Notes: generated by a model from the letters alone, not told the origin. 23,420 nt of DNA from CAJQQK01 sp051010015 (GCA_051010015.1 JBPCVZ010000174.1:1-23420), one strand, 5' to 3'. Shown: positions 1 through 7,245, counted from the stretch's first letter. Translations and numbers: made by a program.

Positions 1-471
1 GGCATTTGTGTTCGGGTGAAAACGCCAGAAGACCCGGAAGAGATGAATATCGGCGATCGTGAAGCGGCCGGCTGCCCATTCGCTGTCGCCCAGTTTCTGG
101 TTGGCCACATCGAAAGCTGCCGCAATCTGCTCCGGTCCGCCGAGCCGCGATCCATGCACGGTCGAAGCCGTGAACGACATCCACGAGATCACCGCCGTTT
201 CCGCGTCGAGATCTCCCTCAGGCCACAGATTGGCCTGCGGATACGACCGCGCCAGGTAGTAGAGCGTCGCCGCCACCTCCGTGATCACGAAGCCGCTGTC
301 GGTGACCAGTGCCGGCACCTTGCCGTTGGGATTAATGGCAAGGTATTCGGGCGCGCGCGTTTCCTGCTTGGCCATCAGTGTCGGACAAAGCTCATAATCC
401 GCGCCGCATTCGATCAATGCGATGTGCGTTGCAAGCGAACTCGTCATCGGCGAGAAGTAGAATTTCAGCAT
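1..471 (-). CDS. Glutathione S-transferase family protein (3' end cut off by the window)
   Basis: The reading frame is open from an ATG at 471 to base 1, giving the first 157 residues; the C-terminus lies outside the window. The N-terminal half reads as a thioredoxin-like GST domain, starting MLKFYFSPMTSSLATHIAL, with the cis-proline segment INPNGKVPAL near residues 46-55 and ITEVAATLYYLA near 63-74 where the glutathione gamma-glutamyl contact normally lies. The second half is the helical domain, with WAAGRFTIADIHLFR near 132-146, the usual 'G..fT.AD' N-capping motif. An AAAGG Shine-Dalgarno sits 7 bases before the ATG. GSTs conjugate glutathione to electrophiles or reduce substrates in the cytosol; the substrate here cannot be told. 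It is transcribed away from the stress-protein gene at 706. Confidence 0.85.
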   Translation of the reverse strand, partial: MLKFYFSPMTSSLATHIALIECGADYELCPTLMAKQETRAPEYLAINPNGKVPALVTDSGFVITEVAATLYYLARSYPQANLWPEGDLDAETAVISWMSFTASTVHGSRLGGPEQIAAAFDVANQKLGDSEWAAGRFTIADIHLFRVFWRFHPNTNA

Positions 472-593
472 GTTGATACCTTTGTACGACGGGACGGTGG
501 CGAGCATCGACGATCGCCTCCGGCGGGGCAACCCTGTCAGGCAGGTTCCATCCATGTGATGCCGGTCGCACACGGCACGCCGGCGTTCAGCAT

Positions 594-607
594 TTGACCT
601 GCATCAA
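594..607 (+). promoter_or_regulatory. FNR/FixK-type operator (anaerobox) upstream of the universal stress protein gene
   Basis: TTGACCTGCATCAA has perfect TTGA and TCAA half-sites separated by six bases, matching the TTGA-N6-TCAA pattern of the CRP/FNR family (FNR, FixK, Anr). The centre is at 600.5. A TATCAC hexamer at 630-635 would put a start near 642, about 41 bases downstream of the centre, which is the usual position for class II activation. That leaves a leader of about 64 bases before the ATG at 706. The motif is seen; the regulator is inferred. Confidence 0.5.
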
Positions 608-705
608 CGCCCACCACGGCAATCACACCTATCACTATCGCAAGCGATGCGAGCGGCTCATACCACCGCGATGCTTGAGTTCGACCTGCGAATGCGAGGC
701 CTGAC

Positions 706-1548
706 ATGTCCTACAAAACCATTCTTGCTTACCTGCCGAACGACAAAGCCATCGACCGGGTACTCGACGTTGCGCTGCCCATAGCACAAGACAACGATGC
801 GCATCTCATCGGCCTGCATGTGCGCCCACGCGTCCCGGTTCTGCTCGGTGTCGTGGCCGCGGAAGTCCCGCAATCGATTCTGACCCACCAGGAAGAAATG
901 TTGACGCGCGCAGCCGAACAACTCGGCGATCGCTTTGACACGCGCTGTGCCAAGGCCGGTGTCAAGTCGGAGTGGCGCTGCAACAAGGTTCAGCACAACG
1001 ATGTCGCGTCCGACGTCATCGGCCAATCGCTCTGCGCCGATCTGATCGTCGTTGCGCAAGAAGACGAAGATGGCTACGAATCGCCGGCCGATCTGCCGTC
1101 ACGGATTGTCATGGAGACCGCACGGCCGGCGCTGATCGTGCCGCACGCCGGCAAGTTCTCGAGCGTCGGCAAGCATGTCGTCGTCGCCTGGAACGGCAGC
1201 CGCGAAGCGGCCCGTGCCGCATTCGACGCCGTGCCGTTCATGAAGTCGGCCAAGTCCGTGCGCGTCCTCGCGATCGACCCGAAGAGCCGCGAAGACTACG
1301 ACAACATTGCATTGGGTGATGAGATTGCTCTCTGCCTCGCCCGTCACGACATCAAGACCGAAGTGACCGTGACTCACAGCGGCGACATAACGGTCGGCGA
1401 CGAGTTGCTCAATCGGCTGGCGGACGAAGGCTGCGACCTCCTTGTCATGGGCTGCTACGGTCACTCGCGGTTGCGTGAAACCCTGTTCGGCGGCGTCACG
1501 AAGAACCTGCTGCAGCGCATGACCGCGCCGGTGCTCATGTCGCACTGA
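706..1548 (+). CDS. Universal stress protein with two Usp domains
   Basis: A 280-residue protein made of two tandem UspA domains, about 1-145 and 155-280. Each begins with the typical first strand (YKTILAYLPN; KHVVVAWNGS). The second domain keeps the nucleotide-binding loop G-x2-G-x9-G at about 249-263 (GCYGHSRLRETLFGG), followed by VTKNLL. In the first domain this loop is replaced by an acidic stretch (QEDEDGYESPADLPSR), so probably only the C-terminal half binds ATP. Tandem Usp proteins are cytosolic stress and starvation proteins, often induced at low oxygen. A GAGG at 696-699 supports the ATG at 706. The FNR-type box at 594-607 suggests anaerobic induction. The stop overlaps the next start (TGATG), so the next gene is probably translationally coupled. 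Confidence 0.92.
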   Translation: MSYKTILAYLPNDKAIDRVLDVALPIAQDNDAHLIGLHVRPRVPVLLGVVAAEVPQSILTHQEEMLTRAAEQLGDRFDTRCAKAGVKSEWRCNKVQHNDVASDVIGQSLCADLIVVAQEDEDGYESPADLPSRIVMETARPALIVPHAGKFSSVGKHVVVAWNGSREAARAAFDAVPFMKSAKSVRVLAIDPKSREDYDNIALGDEIALCLARHDIKTEVTVTHSGDITVGDELLNRLADEGCDLLVMGCYGHSRLRETLFGGVTKNLLQRMTAPVLMSH

Positions 1549-1820
1549 TGGCGTCGAGAAGCGCAGTGGTCAAGTTGGCGTCATTCGTAACGGGCTTGGC
1601 CCTCGTCCTGGTCGGGCTGGTCGTCTTCCCTATGCCGATCCCGCTCGGCGCCATCATGATCGTGACCGGTTTGGTGCTGCTTGTGTCATCCAGCGCAATC
1701 GTCGCGCGCGCGTTGCGCTCCTTCCGCCAGCATCATCGCGGTGCCAATCGCGTGATCCAGGCCGTCGAGGATCGCCTGCCCGAGCGCTGGCGCAATGCCC
1801 TGCGGCGATCCGATCCCTAG
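1548..1820 (+). CDS. Small two-helix membrane protein of unknown function
   Basis: A 90-residue protein whose ATG overlaps the stress-protein stop by one base. Residues about 9-27 and 31-50 form two hydrophobic helices joined by the short turn FPMPIPLG, followed by a basic arginine-rich tail (RALRSFRQHHRG and beyond) that should be cytoplasmic. The proline-rich turn recalls the PGPGW-type small membrane protein family but the motif is not intact, so I do not assign it. The tight overlap makes it a likely partner, or at least co-product, of the Usp protein. The stop codon TAG is formed by the TA target site plus the first G of the mobile element at 1820; in the reconstructed empty site the stop would be TAA at the same position, so the protein is not truncated. 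Confidence 0.75.
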   Translation: MASRSAVVKLASFVTGLALVLVGLVVFPMPIPLGAIMIVTGLVLLVSSSAIVARALRSFRQHHRGANRVIQAVEDRLPERWRNALRRSDP

Positions 1821-2087
1821 AGCCGCGAGCCTTTAATTGGAACCATTCTGCCGAGCGGATTTGTTCCGAGATCAAGCGGACCGTCGCAGTGCGTGGCGGT
1901 GCCACGGACAAGACGGGACGCGCCGAGATCGGGGCAAATCCGCCCGGCCCTAAAGGGTTCGTCAACGGCGACCGCCCAGGGCGTCGAAGCGCTTGCCCAT
2001 AGCTCCAGCTATGGGCTGCGCACTCCTCCTGCTGGACCGGCTCGCCGTTGACGAACAGAATTGTCTCCAATTAAAGGCTCGCGGCTC
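1820..2087. mobile_element. MITE-like non-autonomous element, IS630/Tc1-mariner type ends
   Basis: A 268-bp segment bounded by perfect 22-bp inverted repeats (1820-1841 and 2066-2087; outer end GAGCCGCGAGCC) and flanked on both sides by TA (1818-1819 and 2088-2089), the target duplication of IS630/mariner transposases. The repeat continues imperfectly inward (ATTCTG at 1845-1850 pairs with 2056-2061). Inside are more nested palindromes: 1957-1971 with 2042-2056 (15 bp), a hairpin at 1995-2016 (10-bp arms, 2-base loop), 1855-1863 with 1935-1943, and 1892-1897 with 1901-1906. No credible transposase is encoded, so movement would need a transposase in trans. The transcript of either strand would fold strongly, so it may also terminate or insulate the two convergent genes. 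I do not recognise the family name. Confidence 0.85.
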
Positions 2088-2647
2088 TAACGGTTCGGCA
2101 CCAAAGCCGAACGCTGCCGAACGATGAAGTCAACGAGTTCGTACGTCGGCTGTTCGCCGTCGACGCGCATTACAGGACACGCCTGCTCCTGCAACCAGGC
2201 CTCATGGCCGGCACGGCTGCGCCCTTCAAAGGCCCGATCATCGTAACTGGCTGCCCAGTCCAGGAACGCCCGTACTGCATCATAGTGGCTTCCGCCGTCG
2301 TCAATCGCGTCTGGCCCATAGCGAAGCGTCTCGCGCTTGCGTAGACGTTCGAGTCGAACTGGCGTCGGCGTGGACACGAAAACGACAATGTCAAAACACG
2401 CCTCGACTTCCGTTGCCCACCCCATGAGTGATCCACTCAGCACCCAGCCTGTCCGGGGCAGAAACAATTCGCGCATCAGGCTAAGTCGGTCGGGAATTTC
2501 ACGCTTCGCACGATAAGGCGGCTCTGTCGGCAGCCAGTAGTAGTCGTCCGTATCGTGGTGCGGCAAGGCATAGGCATCGGCCAAGGCGCGTCCCAGCGTG
2601 GTGACGCCTGAGCCCGACGCGCCGGTTATGTGAACGCGGTTTGTCAT
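2087..2647 (-). CDS. P-loop NTPase, adenylate/shikimate-kinase-like
   Basis: A 186-residue protein beginning with a strand and phosphate-binding loop, VHITGASGSGVTTLG (residues 5-19). This resembles the AAA_17/adenylate-kinase-like small kinases, including an acidic DTDDYYW after the second strand (about 32-38), where such kinases bind the substrate. The arginine-rich stretch RLERLRKRE (about 98-106) fits the lid region. The Walker A lysine position holds valine (GASGSGVTT), so nucleotide binding may be altered; related proteins often carry GASGSGTTT at this place. It is the last gene of the minus-strand cluster, 42 bases after the isochorismatase-family gene. The substrate is unknown. Its TAG stop lies on the boundary of the mobile element and would be TAG in the empty site too. 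Confidence 0.72.
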   Translation of the reverse strand: MTNRVHITGASGSGVTTLGRALADAYALPHHDTDDYYWLPTEPPYRAKREIPDRLSLMRELFLPRTGWVLSGSLMGWATEVEACFDIVVFVSTPTPVRLERLRKRETLRYGPDAIDDGGSHYDAVRAFLDWAASYDDRAFEGRSRAGHEAWLQEQACPVMRVDGEQPTYELVDFIVRQRSALVPNR

Positions 2648-2689
2648 CGATGAAAAAATAGCGAACTGCGGCGGTCGTCGCCAGAGCCG

Positions 2690-3358
2690 TCAAAGACCGG
2701 CGGCGCGCCCCCTTATCAGTGCCATCACGTCCGCTACAGGGCGGACATCCCCGAAACTGCGATAGAATGAAGCCAGTGCAGCTTCGTGCAAGCCCTGGGC
2801 ATGCCCGGCGCAGGCATCCGATACCATTGTGACGCGATAACCGAGCTCGCAGGCATCACCGGCTGACGAGGCGCAACAGACGTTCGTGACCGTGCCCGCG
2901 ACCAACACGGTATCGACGCCGGCATCGCGTAAACGCACATCGAGATCGCATTTGCCTGGGAAGAATGCACTCATGCCGGACTTGTGACTGACAACGTCAT
3001 CGGGCTCGGCTTCGAGGGCGCGCCACAATTGTCCCGCATCGCCGCAGCTCTCGTGTCGAAATCGTCGCGCCGTTTCTGTTCCGAAGAGGGCCTCTGCCAC
3101 CGCACCACCTTCGAACGCCGGAAACACCCAAGCAACATGTCCGCCGGCAGCACGTAGCGCGGCGGCCATGCGATTGATCCGCGGCACGATCTCGCGACAG
3201 TTGTCGTCACCCTGCACGGCGGCGGAATTGAGATCGATCACCACGAGCGCCGTTCGCCGCGGCTCGAGTGACTCGAATGCATGCAACCGCCCGCGTCGCG
3301 CAACGACCTTTGCGACGACCTTCGGGTCGATCCCGGAGGGATGTGCTGGAACCGTCAT
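2690..3358 (-). CDS. Isochorismatase-family cysteine hydrolase
   Basis: A 222-residue protein with the complete isochorismatase-like catalytic set: Asp42 in ALVVIDLNS, Lys126 in VSHKSGMSAF, and Cys161 in AGTVTNVCCASSAGDA with the preceding non-proline cis-peptide region. The length is typical. The family includes nicotinamidases, N-carbamoylsarcosine amidases, isochorismatases and other amidases, all cytosolic; the substrate cannot be read from the sequence. It starts 6 bases after the stop of the cupin gene, so the two are probably co-transcribed, and the cluster context suggests an amide or ester hydrolysis step in aromatic or amine breakdown (inference). Confidence 0.85.
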   Translation of the reverse strand: MTVPAHPSGIDPKVVAKVVARRGRLHAFESLEPRRTALVVIDLNSAAVQGDDNCREIVPRINRMAAALRAAGGHVAWVFPAFEGGAVAEALFGTETARRFRHESCGDAGQLWRALEAEPDDVVSHKSGMSAFFPGKCDLDVRLRDAGVDTVLVAGTVTNVCCASSAGDACELGYRVTMVSDACAGHAQGLHEAALASFYRSFGDVRPVADVMALIRGRAAGL

Positions 3359-3364
3359 GACCGG

Positions 3365-3724
3365 TCAGATCCGCACCTTCTCGGCCGGCTCGCGTTCGGT
3401 GCTGTCGCCGCTGTTTGGTTCTCCCGCGGTTTCGATCAACAGCACCTCGACTTCCTCGTCGGCGACGGGACGGTGGCGCACGCCCTTCGGCACGACATAA
3501 AGATCGCCTTCGTTGAGATGCACGGTGCCTTCGTCGGTCTCGATGCGCAGGCTGCCCTTGAGAACCAGGAAAAAATCATCGGTATCCGCATGGGCGTGCC
3601 AGACATACTCTCCTCGAAACTTGACGACCATAACGTCATGCCCGTTGAACGAACTGACGATCCGCGGGCTCCAATGCTCCGAGAACGTGGCGAGCTTGGC
3701 GGCGAGATTGACGGCCTCTGTCAT
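3365..3724 (-). CDS. Single-domain cupin protein
   Basis: A 119-residue protein with both cupin motifs. Motif 1 runs G38-x4-H43-x-H45 with Asp50 in place of the usual glutamate and G57 closing it. Motif 2 is G73-x5-P79-x-G81-x2-H84. His43, His45, Asp50 and His84 would therefore be the metal ligands. Small cupins of this kind may be isomerases, dioxygenases, sugar-binding or sensing proteins; nothing here decides among them. A strong AAGGAG lies 8 bases before the ATG at 3724. It lies between the DUF309 gene (33-base gap) and the isochorismatase-family gene (6-base gap), and is probably part of the same transcript. Confidence 0.85.
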   Translation of the reverse strand: MTEAVNLAAKLATFSEHWSPRIVSSFNGHDVMVVKFRGEYVWHAHADTDDFFLVLKGSLRIETDEGTVHLNEGDLYVVPKGVRHRPVADEEVEVLLIETAGEPNSGDSTEREPAEKVRI

Positions 3725-3757
3725 GAACTGTTCTCCTTCGTTCGCATCCGATTGCCA

Positions 3758-4246
3758 TCAACGATGCTCATCGTCATTTGCCGCTGCCAGATTCCGCAAG
3801 TCCGCGCGCATCCTCTTGACATCGACCCCCATGAATACTTCGCCGACGGAAACGGCAATTTCGTCAATTTCATCGCACGCCTCTTCGGCGAGACGGACGA
3901 CGGCGCGGGGACGCCCCATGACATCCTTCAAACGCGCGTTGGCCGTCTGGATGAGTGCGCGCAGCAGAATGCGCGCGCGACCGTTCGGCGGGCTTGCCAG
4001 CCAGACCGGCTCCCAGACCTCGTGTGCCTCCCAAAAATGACCGGCCCGCATCAGCGCAAATCCGTAGAGATAGGCTTCGTTGTCGGCCCATTCAGCTTCC
4101 ACCGTGACTTCCGGCACCAGTGCCTTGGCGGCATCTATAGCCGGCCAATCCGGTTTGCTGCCGGTGCCGGGGAGGTGTGGCGCCCTCGGCAACGCCAGGC
4201 GGCAAGCCGGGACGGCGGCGTCGAATGCGAAGAGCCTACCGGTCAT
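3758..4246 (-). CDS. DUF309 domain-containing protein
   Basis: A 162-residue protein starting at ATG 4246. The DUF309 signature is clear: GHFWEAHEVWEPVW at about 69-82, with His70, Glu73, His75, Glu76 and Glu79, followed by LLRALIQTANARLK at about 94-107. The invariant His/Glu set suggests a helical metal-binding fold, but no DUF309 activity is established. The frame stays open upstream to 4600, but that extension is out of frame inside the alpha/beta hydrolase gene and looks unlike a protein, so the ATG overlapping the hydrolase end by 11 bases is preferred. The overlap implies translational coupling with the hydrolase. Confidence 0.85.
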   Translation of the reverse strand: MTGRLFAFDAAVPACRLALPRAPHLPGTGSKPDWPAIDAAKALVPEVTVEAEWADNEAYLYGFALMRAGHFWEAHEVWEPVWLASPPNGRARILLRALIQTANARLKDVMGRPRAVVRLAEEACDEIDEIAVSVGEVFMGVDVKRMRADLRNLAAANDDEHR

Positions 4247-5054
4247 CACTGACGGCCTTGGCAATGAAGGTTCGCAGCAGTGCCAGCGTACGCGCGCCCT
4301 GCTCGAGGTGCGGGCTGTGGGCGCAGTCCTCGAGCCAGACGATCTCGGCATGGGGAGACATCGCCGCCGCCGCGCCCTGCCGCTCGGAACCATACGGATC
4401 ATCACGGCCCTGCACGAACAGCACCGGGTGGCGCCAGCGCGCGATCTCATCGCGCATATCCCAGATGGCGAAATCCGGATCGAGCCACGTATCGGCCCAG
4501 CCGTAGAAGGCGCCGTCGACATCAGCATGATATTTCGCGAGACGCGCGCGCAAATCGCCATCGCGATAGGCCGCGCACGTGTCCTTGATCGTCGCCACAT
4601 TCGAGGCCTCGCAGAAGAAGTGCGGCGACATCAGCACCGCCGCCCGCAGCGCCGGATGGGTTTCGCCGGCGAGAGCATGGGCCGCGATCGTGCCGCCGTC
4701 ACTGTGCCCGACAAGGATCAGCGCTTGCGGCGCGATCATCTCGATGAGCGCCGGCAGAACGTCATGCGCCTCATCGGCCATGCGGGTAACCGGCAGCGGC
4801 GGGGTGATCGGATCCGACTGGCCATATCCGAGCCGCGAATAGGCGAACACACCGCAGCCGGTAGCCGCAGCGAGCTCGCCGGGAAAGTCGCGCCACAGCC
4901 GGATGCAACCGAGGCCTTCATGCAGCAGGATGATCGTTGGCGCCTGCGCCGGCGGCGGTCCCCAGGTCGCGCATTCGACACATCCGCCATCCGGCAGCGC
5001 GATGCGGGAAACAGCGCGGTCGTTTGACGATGGCACGTCCCATTCGAACGTCAC
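4236..5054 (-). CDS. Alpha/beta hydrolase
   Basis: A 272-residue alpha/beta hydrolase. The oxyanion motif HEGLG is at 45-49, the nucleophile elbow VGHSDGG at 115-121 gives Ser118, the acid is Asp219 in QGRDDPYG, and the base is His246 in CAHSPH. All three catalytic residues are present, so an active esterase, thioesterase or C-C hydrolase is likely. The start is GTG, 7 bases after the stop of the benzoate-CoA-ligase-like gene, with AAGG close upstream. Its place directly after an acyl-CoA ligase makes a thioester or ring-cleavage substrate plausible, but this is inference. Confidence 0.88.
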   Translation of the reverse strand: MTFEWDVPSSNDRAVSRIALPDGGCVECATWGPPPAQAPTIILLHEGLGCIRLWRDFPGELAAATGCGVFAYSRLGYGQSDPITPPLPVTRMADEAHDVLPALIEMIAPQALILVGHSDGGTIAAHALAGETHPALRAAVLMSPHFFCEASNVATIKDTCAAYRDGDLRARLAKYHADVDGAFYGWADTWLDPDFAIWDMRDEIARWRHPVLFVQGRDDPYGSERQGAAAAMSPHAEIVWLEDCAHSPHLEQGARTLALLRTFIAKAVSDDR

Positions 5055-5061
5055 GGCCTTT

Positions 5062-6615
5062 TCACCCGCGCAACTTGAAGCGCTGAATTTTGCCCGTCGC
5101 CGTCTTCGGAAGATCGTCGACGAACTCGATCCAGCGCGGGTACTTCCATTGCCCGATCTCGCCCTTGACGTGCTCCTTCAACGTCTCGAAAAGCGCCGCC
5201 GGATCGGTATCCTTGCCGGCCTCGGCCCGGATCACATAGGCTTTGGGCTTCAGCAGCCCTTCTTCATCCTCCTGCGGTACGACCGCGGCTTCGAGCACCG
5301 CCGGATGCGCGATCAAGGCCGACTCGACCTCGAACGGTGCCACCCAGATGCCGCTGACCTTGAACATGTCGTCGGTGCGCCCGCAATAGATATGCCGGCC
5401 ATCGCCGCGACGCGTATACTTGTCGCCAGTGCGTGTCCACTCGCCGAGGAATGTCGCACGGCTCTTGGCGCGTTGGTTCCAGTAGCCACTGGCCGCCGTT
5501 TCGCCGCGCACGAGCAATTCGCCAACCTCGTCATCCGCGACGTCGGCACCGTCGTCGTCAACGAGGCGCACCTCGTAACCCGGCACCGCGACGCCGGACG
5601 TACCGTAGGCAACATCGCCAGGCACGTTCGACAAAAAGATGTGCAGCATCTCGGTCGAACCCACACCATCGAGAATGTCCGTGCCGGTCTTGGCACGCCA
5701 GCGCTCGCCAATTTCCTGCGGCAGTGCTTCTCCGGCCGAGACACTGATGCGCAACCGGTCGGTCCCCGGAACCGGGCCATCGCCAACCGCACCGAGCATC
5801 GCGCCGAACAATGTCGGCACGCCATAGAAAATCGTCGGACGGTGGGTCTCGAGAACTTCGAAAACGGCCTCCGGCGTCGGCCGGCCGCCAAACAGCACGG
5901 TGGTGGCGCCAACCGAGAGCGGGAATGTCATGCCGTTGCCGAGGCCATAGGCGAAGAACAGCTTGGCGACGGAGAAAACGGTATCATCCTCGCGGATACC
6001 GAGGACTTGGCTGGCATAGGTATCAACCGTGCCGCGGAGGCTGGAATGGACGTGAATGACGCCCTTCGGCATGCCGGTGGAACCTGATGAATAGAGCCAG
6101 AACGCGGCTTCGTCGGCCGCGGCATCGACGACCGGACCGGTCTGTGATTCGGCAAGGCGTTGCTCGAACGACGGCAGGTCGCCGGCGCTGCCACCAACAA
6201 CGAACACCTTTTCGATCGTGGGATGCGCACCGATCAGTGGTGCAACCACGTCGAACAGCGGCGCCGAGACGAAGAGCACCTTGGCGCGGCAATCAGCAAG
6301 AATTAGACGATACTGTTCCGTCGACAGGAGCGTATTGAGGGCCACCGGAACGACACCTGCCTTCAAGCTACCCCAAAAAATTGCCGGAAACTCGAGGCAG
6401 TCGAGAACCAGCATGGCAACACGACTTTCACGCGCAATGCCAATCGAGTCATAAAACCCGACCATCCGGTCCGAATCGCGCTTTAGATCGGCAAAGGTCA
6501 AAGAGCGTCCACCCTGAATGAACGCAACCTTGGCGCCGCGCCCTTCCGCGACATGCCGATCTATGAAATATAATGCAGCATTGCTGCTGTCTGTCGCTGA
6601 CTCTTCCGATGTCAT
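5062..6615 (-). CDS. Benzoate-CoA ligase family enzyme (AMP-forming)
   Basis: A 517-residue ANL-superfamily acyl-CoA ligase, typical in length. In order: the adenylate P-loop YSSGSTGMPKG at 175-185; an aromatic-substrate segment KLFFAYGLGNG at 218-228 closely resembling benzoate-CoA ligases; the A5 motif DGVGSTEMLH at 316-325; the hinge RTGDKY at 395-400; and the C-terminal catalytic lysine Lys509 in PKTATGK. It should convert an aromatic acid, ATP and CoA to the aryl-CoA in the cytosol. Benzoate, hydroxybenzoate or aminobenzoate are all possible. It is the first gene of the minus-strand cluster; no benzoyl-CoA epoxidase or reductase genes are visible in the window. Confidence 0.9.
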   Translation of the reverse strand: MTSEESATDSSNAALYFIDRHVAEGRGAKVAFIQGGRSLTFADLKRDSDRMVGFYDSIGIARESRVAMLVLDCLEFPAIFWGSLKAGVVPVALNTLLSTEQYRLILADCRAKVLFVSAPLFDVVAPLIGAHPTIEKVFVVGGSAGDLPSFEQRLAESQTGPVVDAAADEAAFWLYSSGSTGMPKGVIHVHSSLRGTVDTYASQVLGIREDDTVFSVAKLFFAYGLGNGMTFPLSVGATTVLFGGRPTPEAVFEVLETHRPTIFYGVPTLFGAMLGAVGDGPVPGTDRLRISVSAGEALPQEIGERWRAKTGTDILDGVGSTEMLHIFLSNVPGDVAYGTSGVAVPGYEVRLVDDDGADVADDEVGELLVRGETAASGYWNQRAKSRATFLGEWTRTGDKYTRRGDGRHIYCGRTDDMFKVSGIWVAPFEVESALIAHPAVLEAAVVPQEDEEGLLKPKAYVIRAEAGKDTDPAALFETLKEHVKGEIGQWKYPRWIEFVDDLPKTATGKIQRFKLRG

Positions 6616-6656
6616 GGCGCCTCTCTGCCATCGCGCCTACGTGCGCAGCCCGTATT

Positions 6657-6668
6657 GCATTTCAATGC
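6657..6668 (-). promoter_or_regulatory. Possible operator upstream of the benzoate-CoA-ligase-like gene
   Basis: GCATTTCAATGC is a perfect inverted repeat (GCATT/AATGC, two-base spacer) ending 42 bases before the ligase ATG at 6615. Operators containing TGCA/GCAT half-sites are known for the BzdR/BoxR regulators of benzoyl-CoA genes, but the spacing here does not match them exactly and no regulator gene is in the window. Low confidence. Confidence 0.25.
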
Positions 6669-6961
6669 CGACCACCGACGCCGACATTGTCCGATGCTAA
6701 CCGTGCGTTACCACGACGGCAAGGCTTGCCCTCTCACCGCGACATGCCTGGCAAGCACTATATTGCGCGCCCGTCCCCGAGCTCATCGGGGCCGGCGCCG
6801 CGCCATCTCAGCCACAGACTGCGGCAGCATGTTGCGGGGGATGCGGTGCACCGGGGGCTTGGCAAATGCGCCCGAATAGGGCATTAGGTCAGTCGTGCTG
6901 TCCTTTATGCTCACTTTCGAGTGTGCTAACGAGGGCACACAAACCGGTTTGATGTTTTCAG

Positions 6962-7006
6962 AACCCGGCCTGCGGCCTACCAGGGTGAGCAAGCGCGGGG
7001 TTTTTT
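6962..7006 (+). terminator. Possible plus-strand terminator inside the divergent region
   Basis: AACCCGGCCTGC (6962-6973) pairs imperfectly with GCAAGCGCGGGGTT (6989-7002), followed by Ts to 7006. There is no upstream plus-strand gene for it to serve, so if real it would end a small RNA. The stem has bulges, and I could not find a convincing promoter upstream. Confidence 0.25.
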
Positions 7007-7229
7007 ACGGGAACTTTGGGACGCGACAGGCCATATGATTCGTGAGCTGGAAAGGCTGATCTGCCAAGTGCGGACCCGAAAAACGGGTACCGTCGCACAG
7101 CCTGTGCTCGCCCGGCCTGCTCCGACAATGCGACGCGCCCGAAAACGGATCGCCCGAAAACCGGCGGACCATAGCGCCTGACGCTACGCCGCCGCCGATT
7201 ACTCCCTGCAAACAGGCACAGCCCCCGCC

Positions 7230-7245
7230 GGGCAACCGGTTTGCA
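7230..7245 (+). promoter_or_regulatory. Candidate sigma-54 promoter of gltB
   Basis: GGGCAACCGGTTTGCA fits the -24/-12 pattern TGGCACG-N4-TTGCW: GG at 7231-7232 and GC at 7243-7244 separated by exactly ten bases, a full GGCA in the first element and a perfect TTGCA in the second. The predicted start is near 7256, giving a leader of about 53 bases to the ATG at 7309. Sigma-54 control would fit a nitrogen-assimilation gene. GG-N10-GC alone is common in GC-rich DNA. Confidence 0.42.

Noticed and set aside
1654..2070. Minus-strand frame of 138 codons covering most of the mobile element
   Set aside because: It runs into the coding sequence of the membrane protein and resembles no transposase; the element looks non-coding.
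3758..4600. Long form of the DUF309 protein (280 residues)
   Set aside because: The first 118 residues are an out-of-frame reading of the alpha/beta hydrolase gene; the domain begins after the ATG at 4246.
6783..6992. Small minus-strand frame of 69 codons upstream of the ligase gene
   Set aside because: No clear ribosome site, recognisable domain or neighbour support; cannot be excluded but not supportable.
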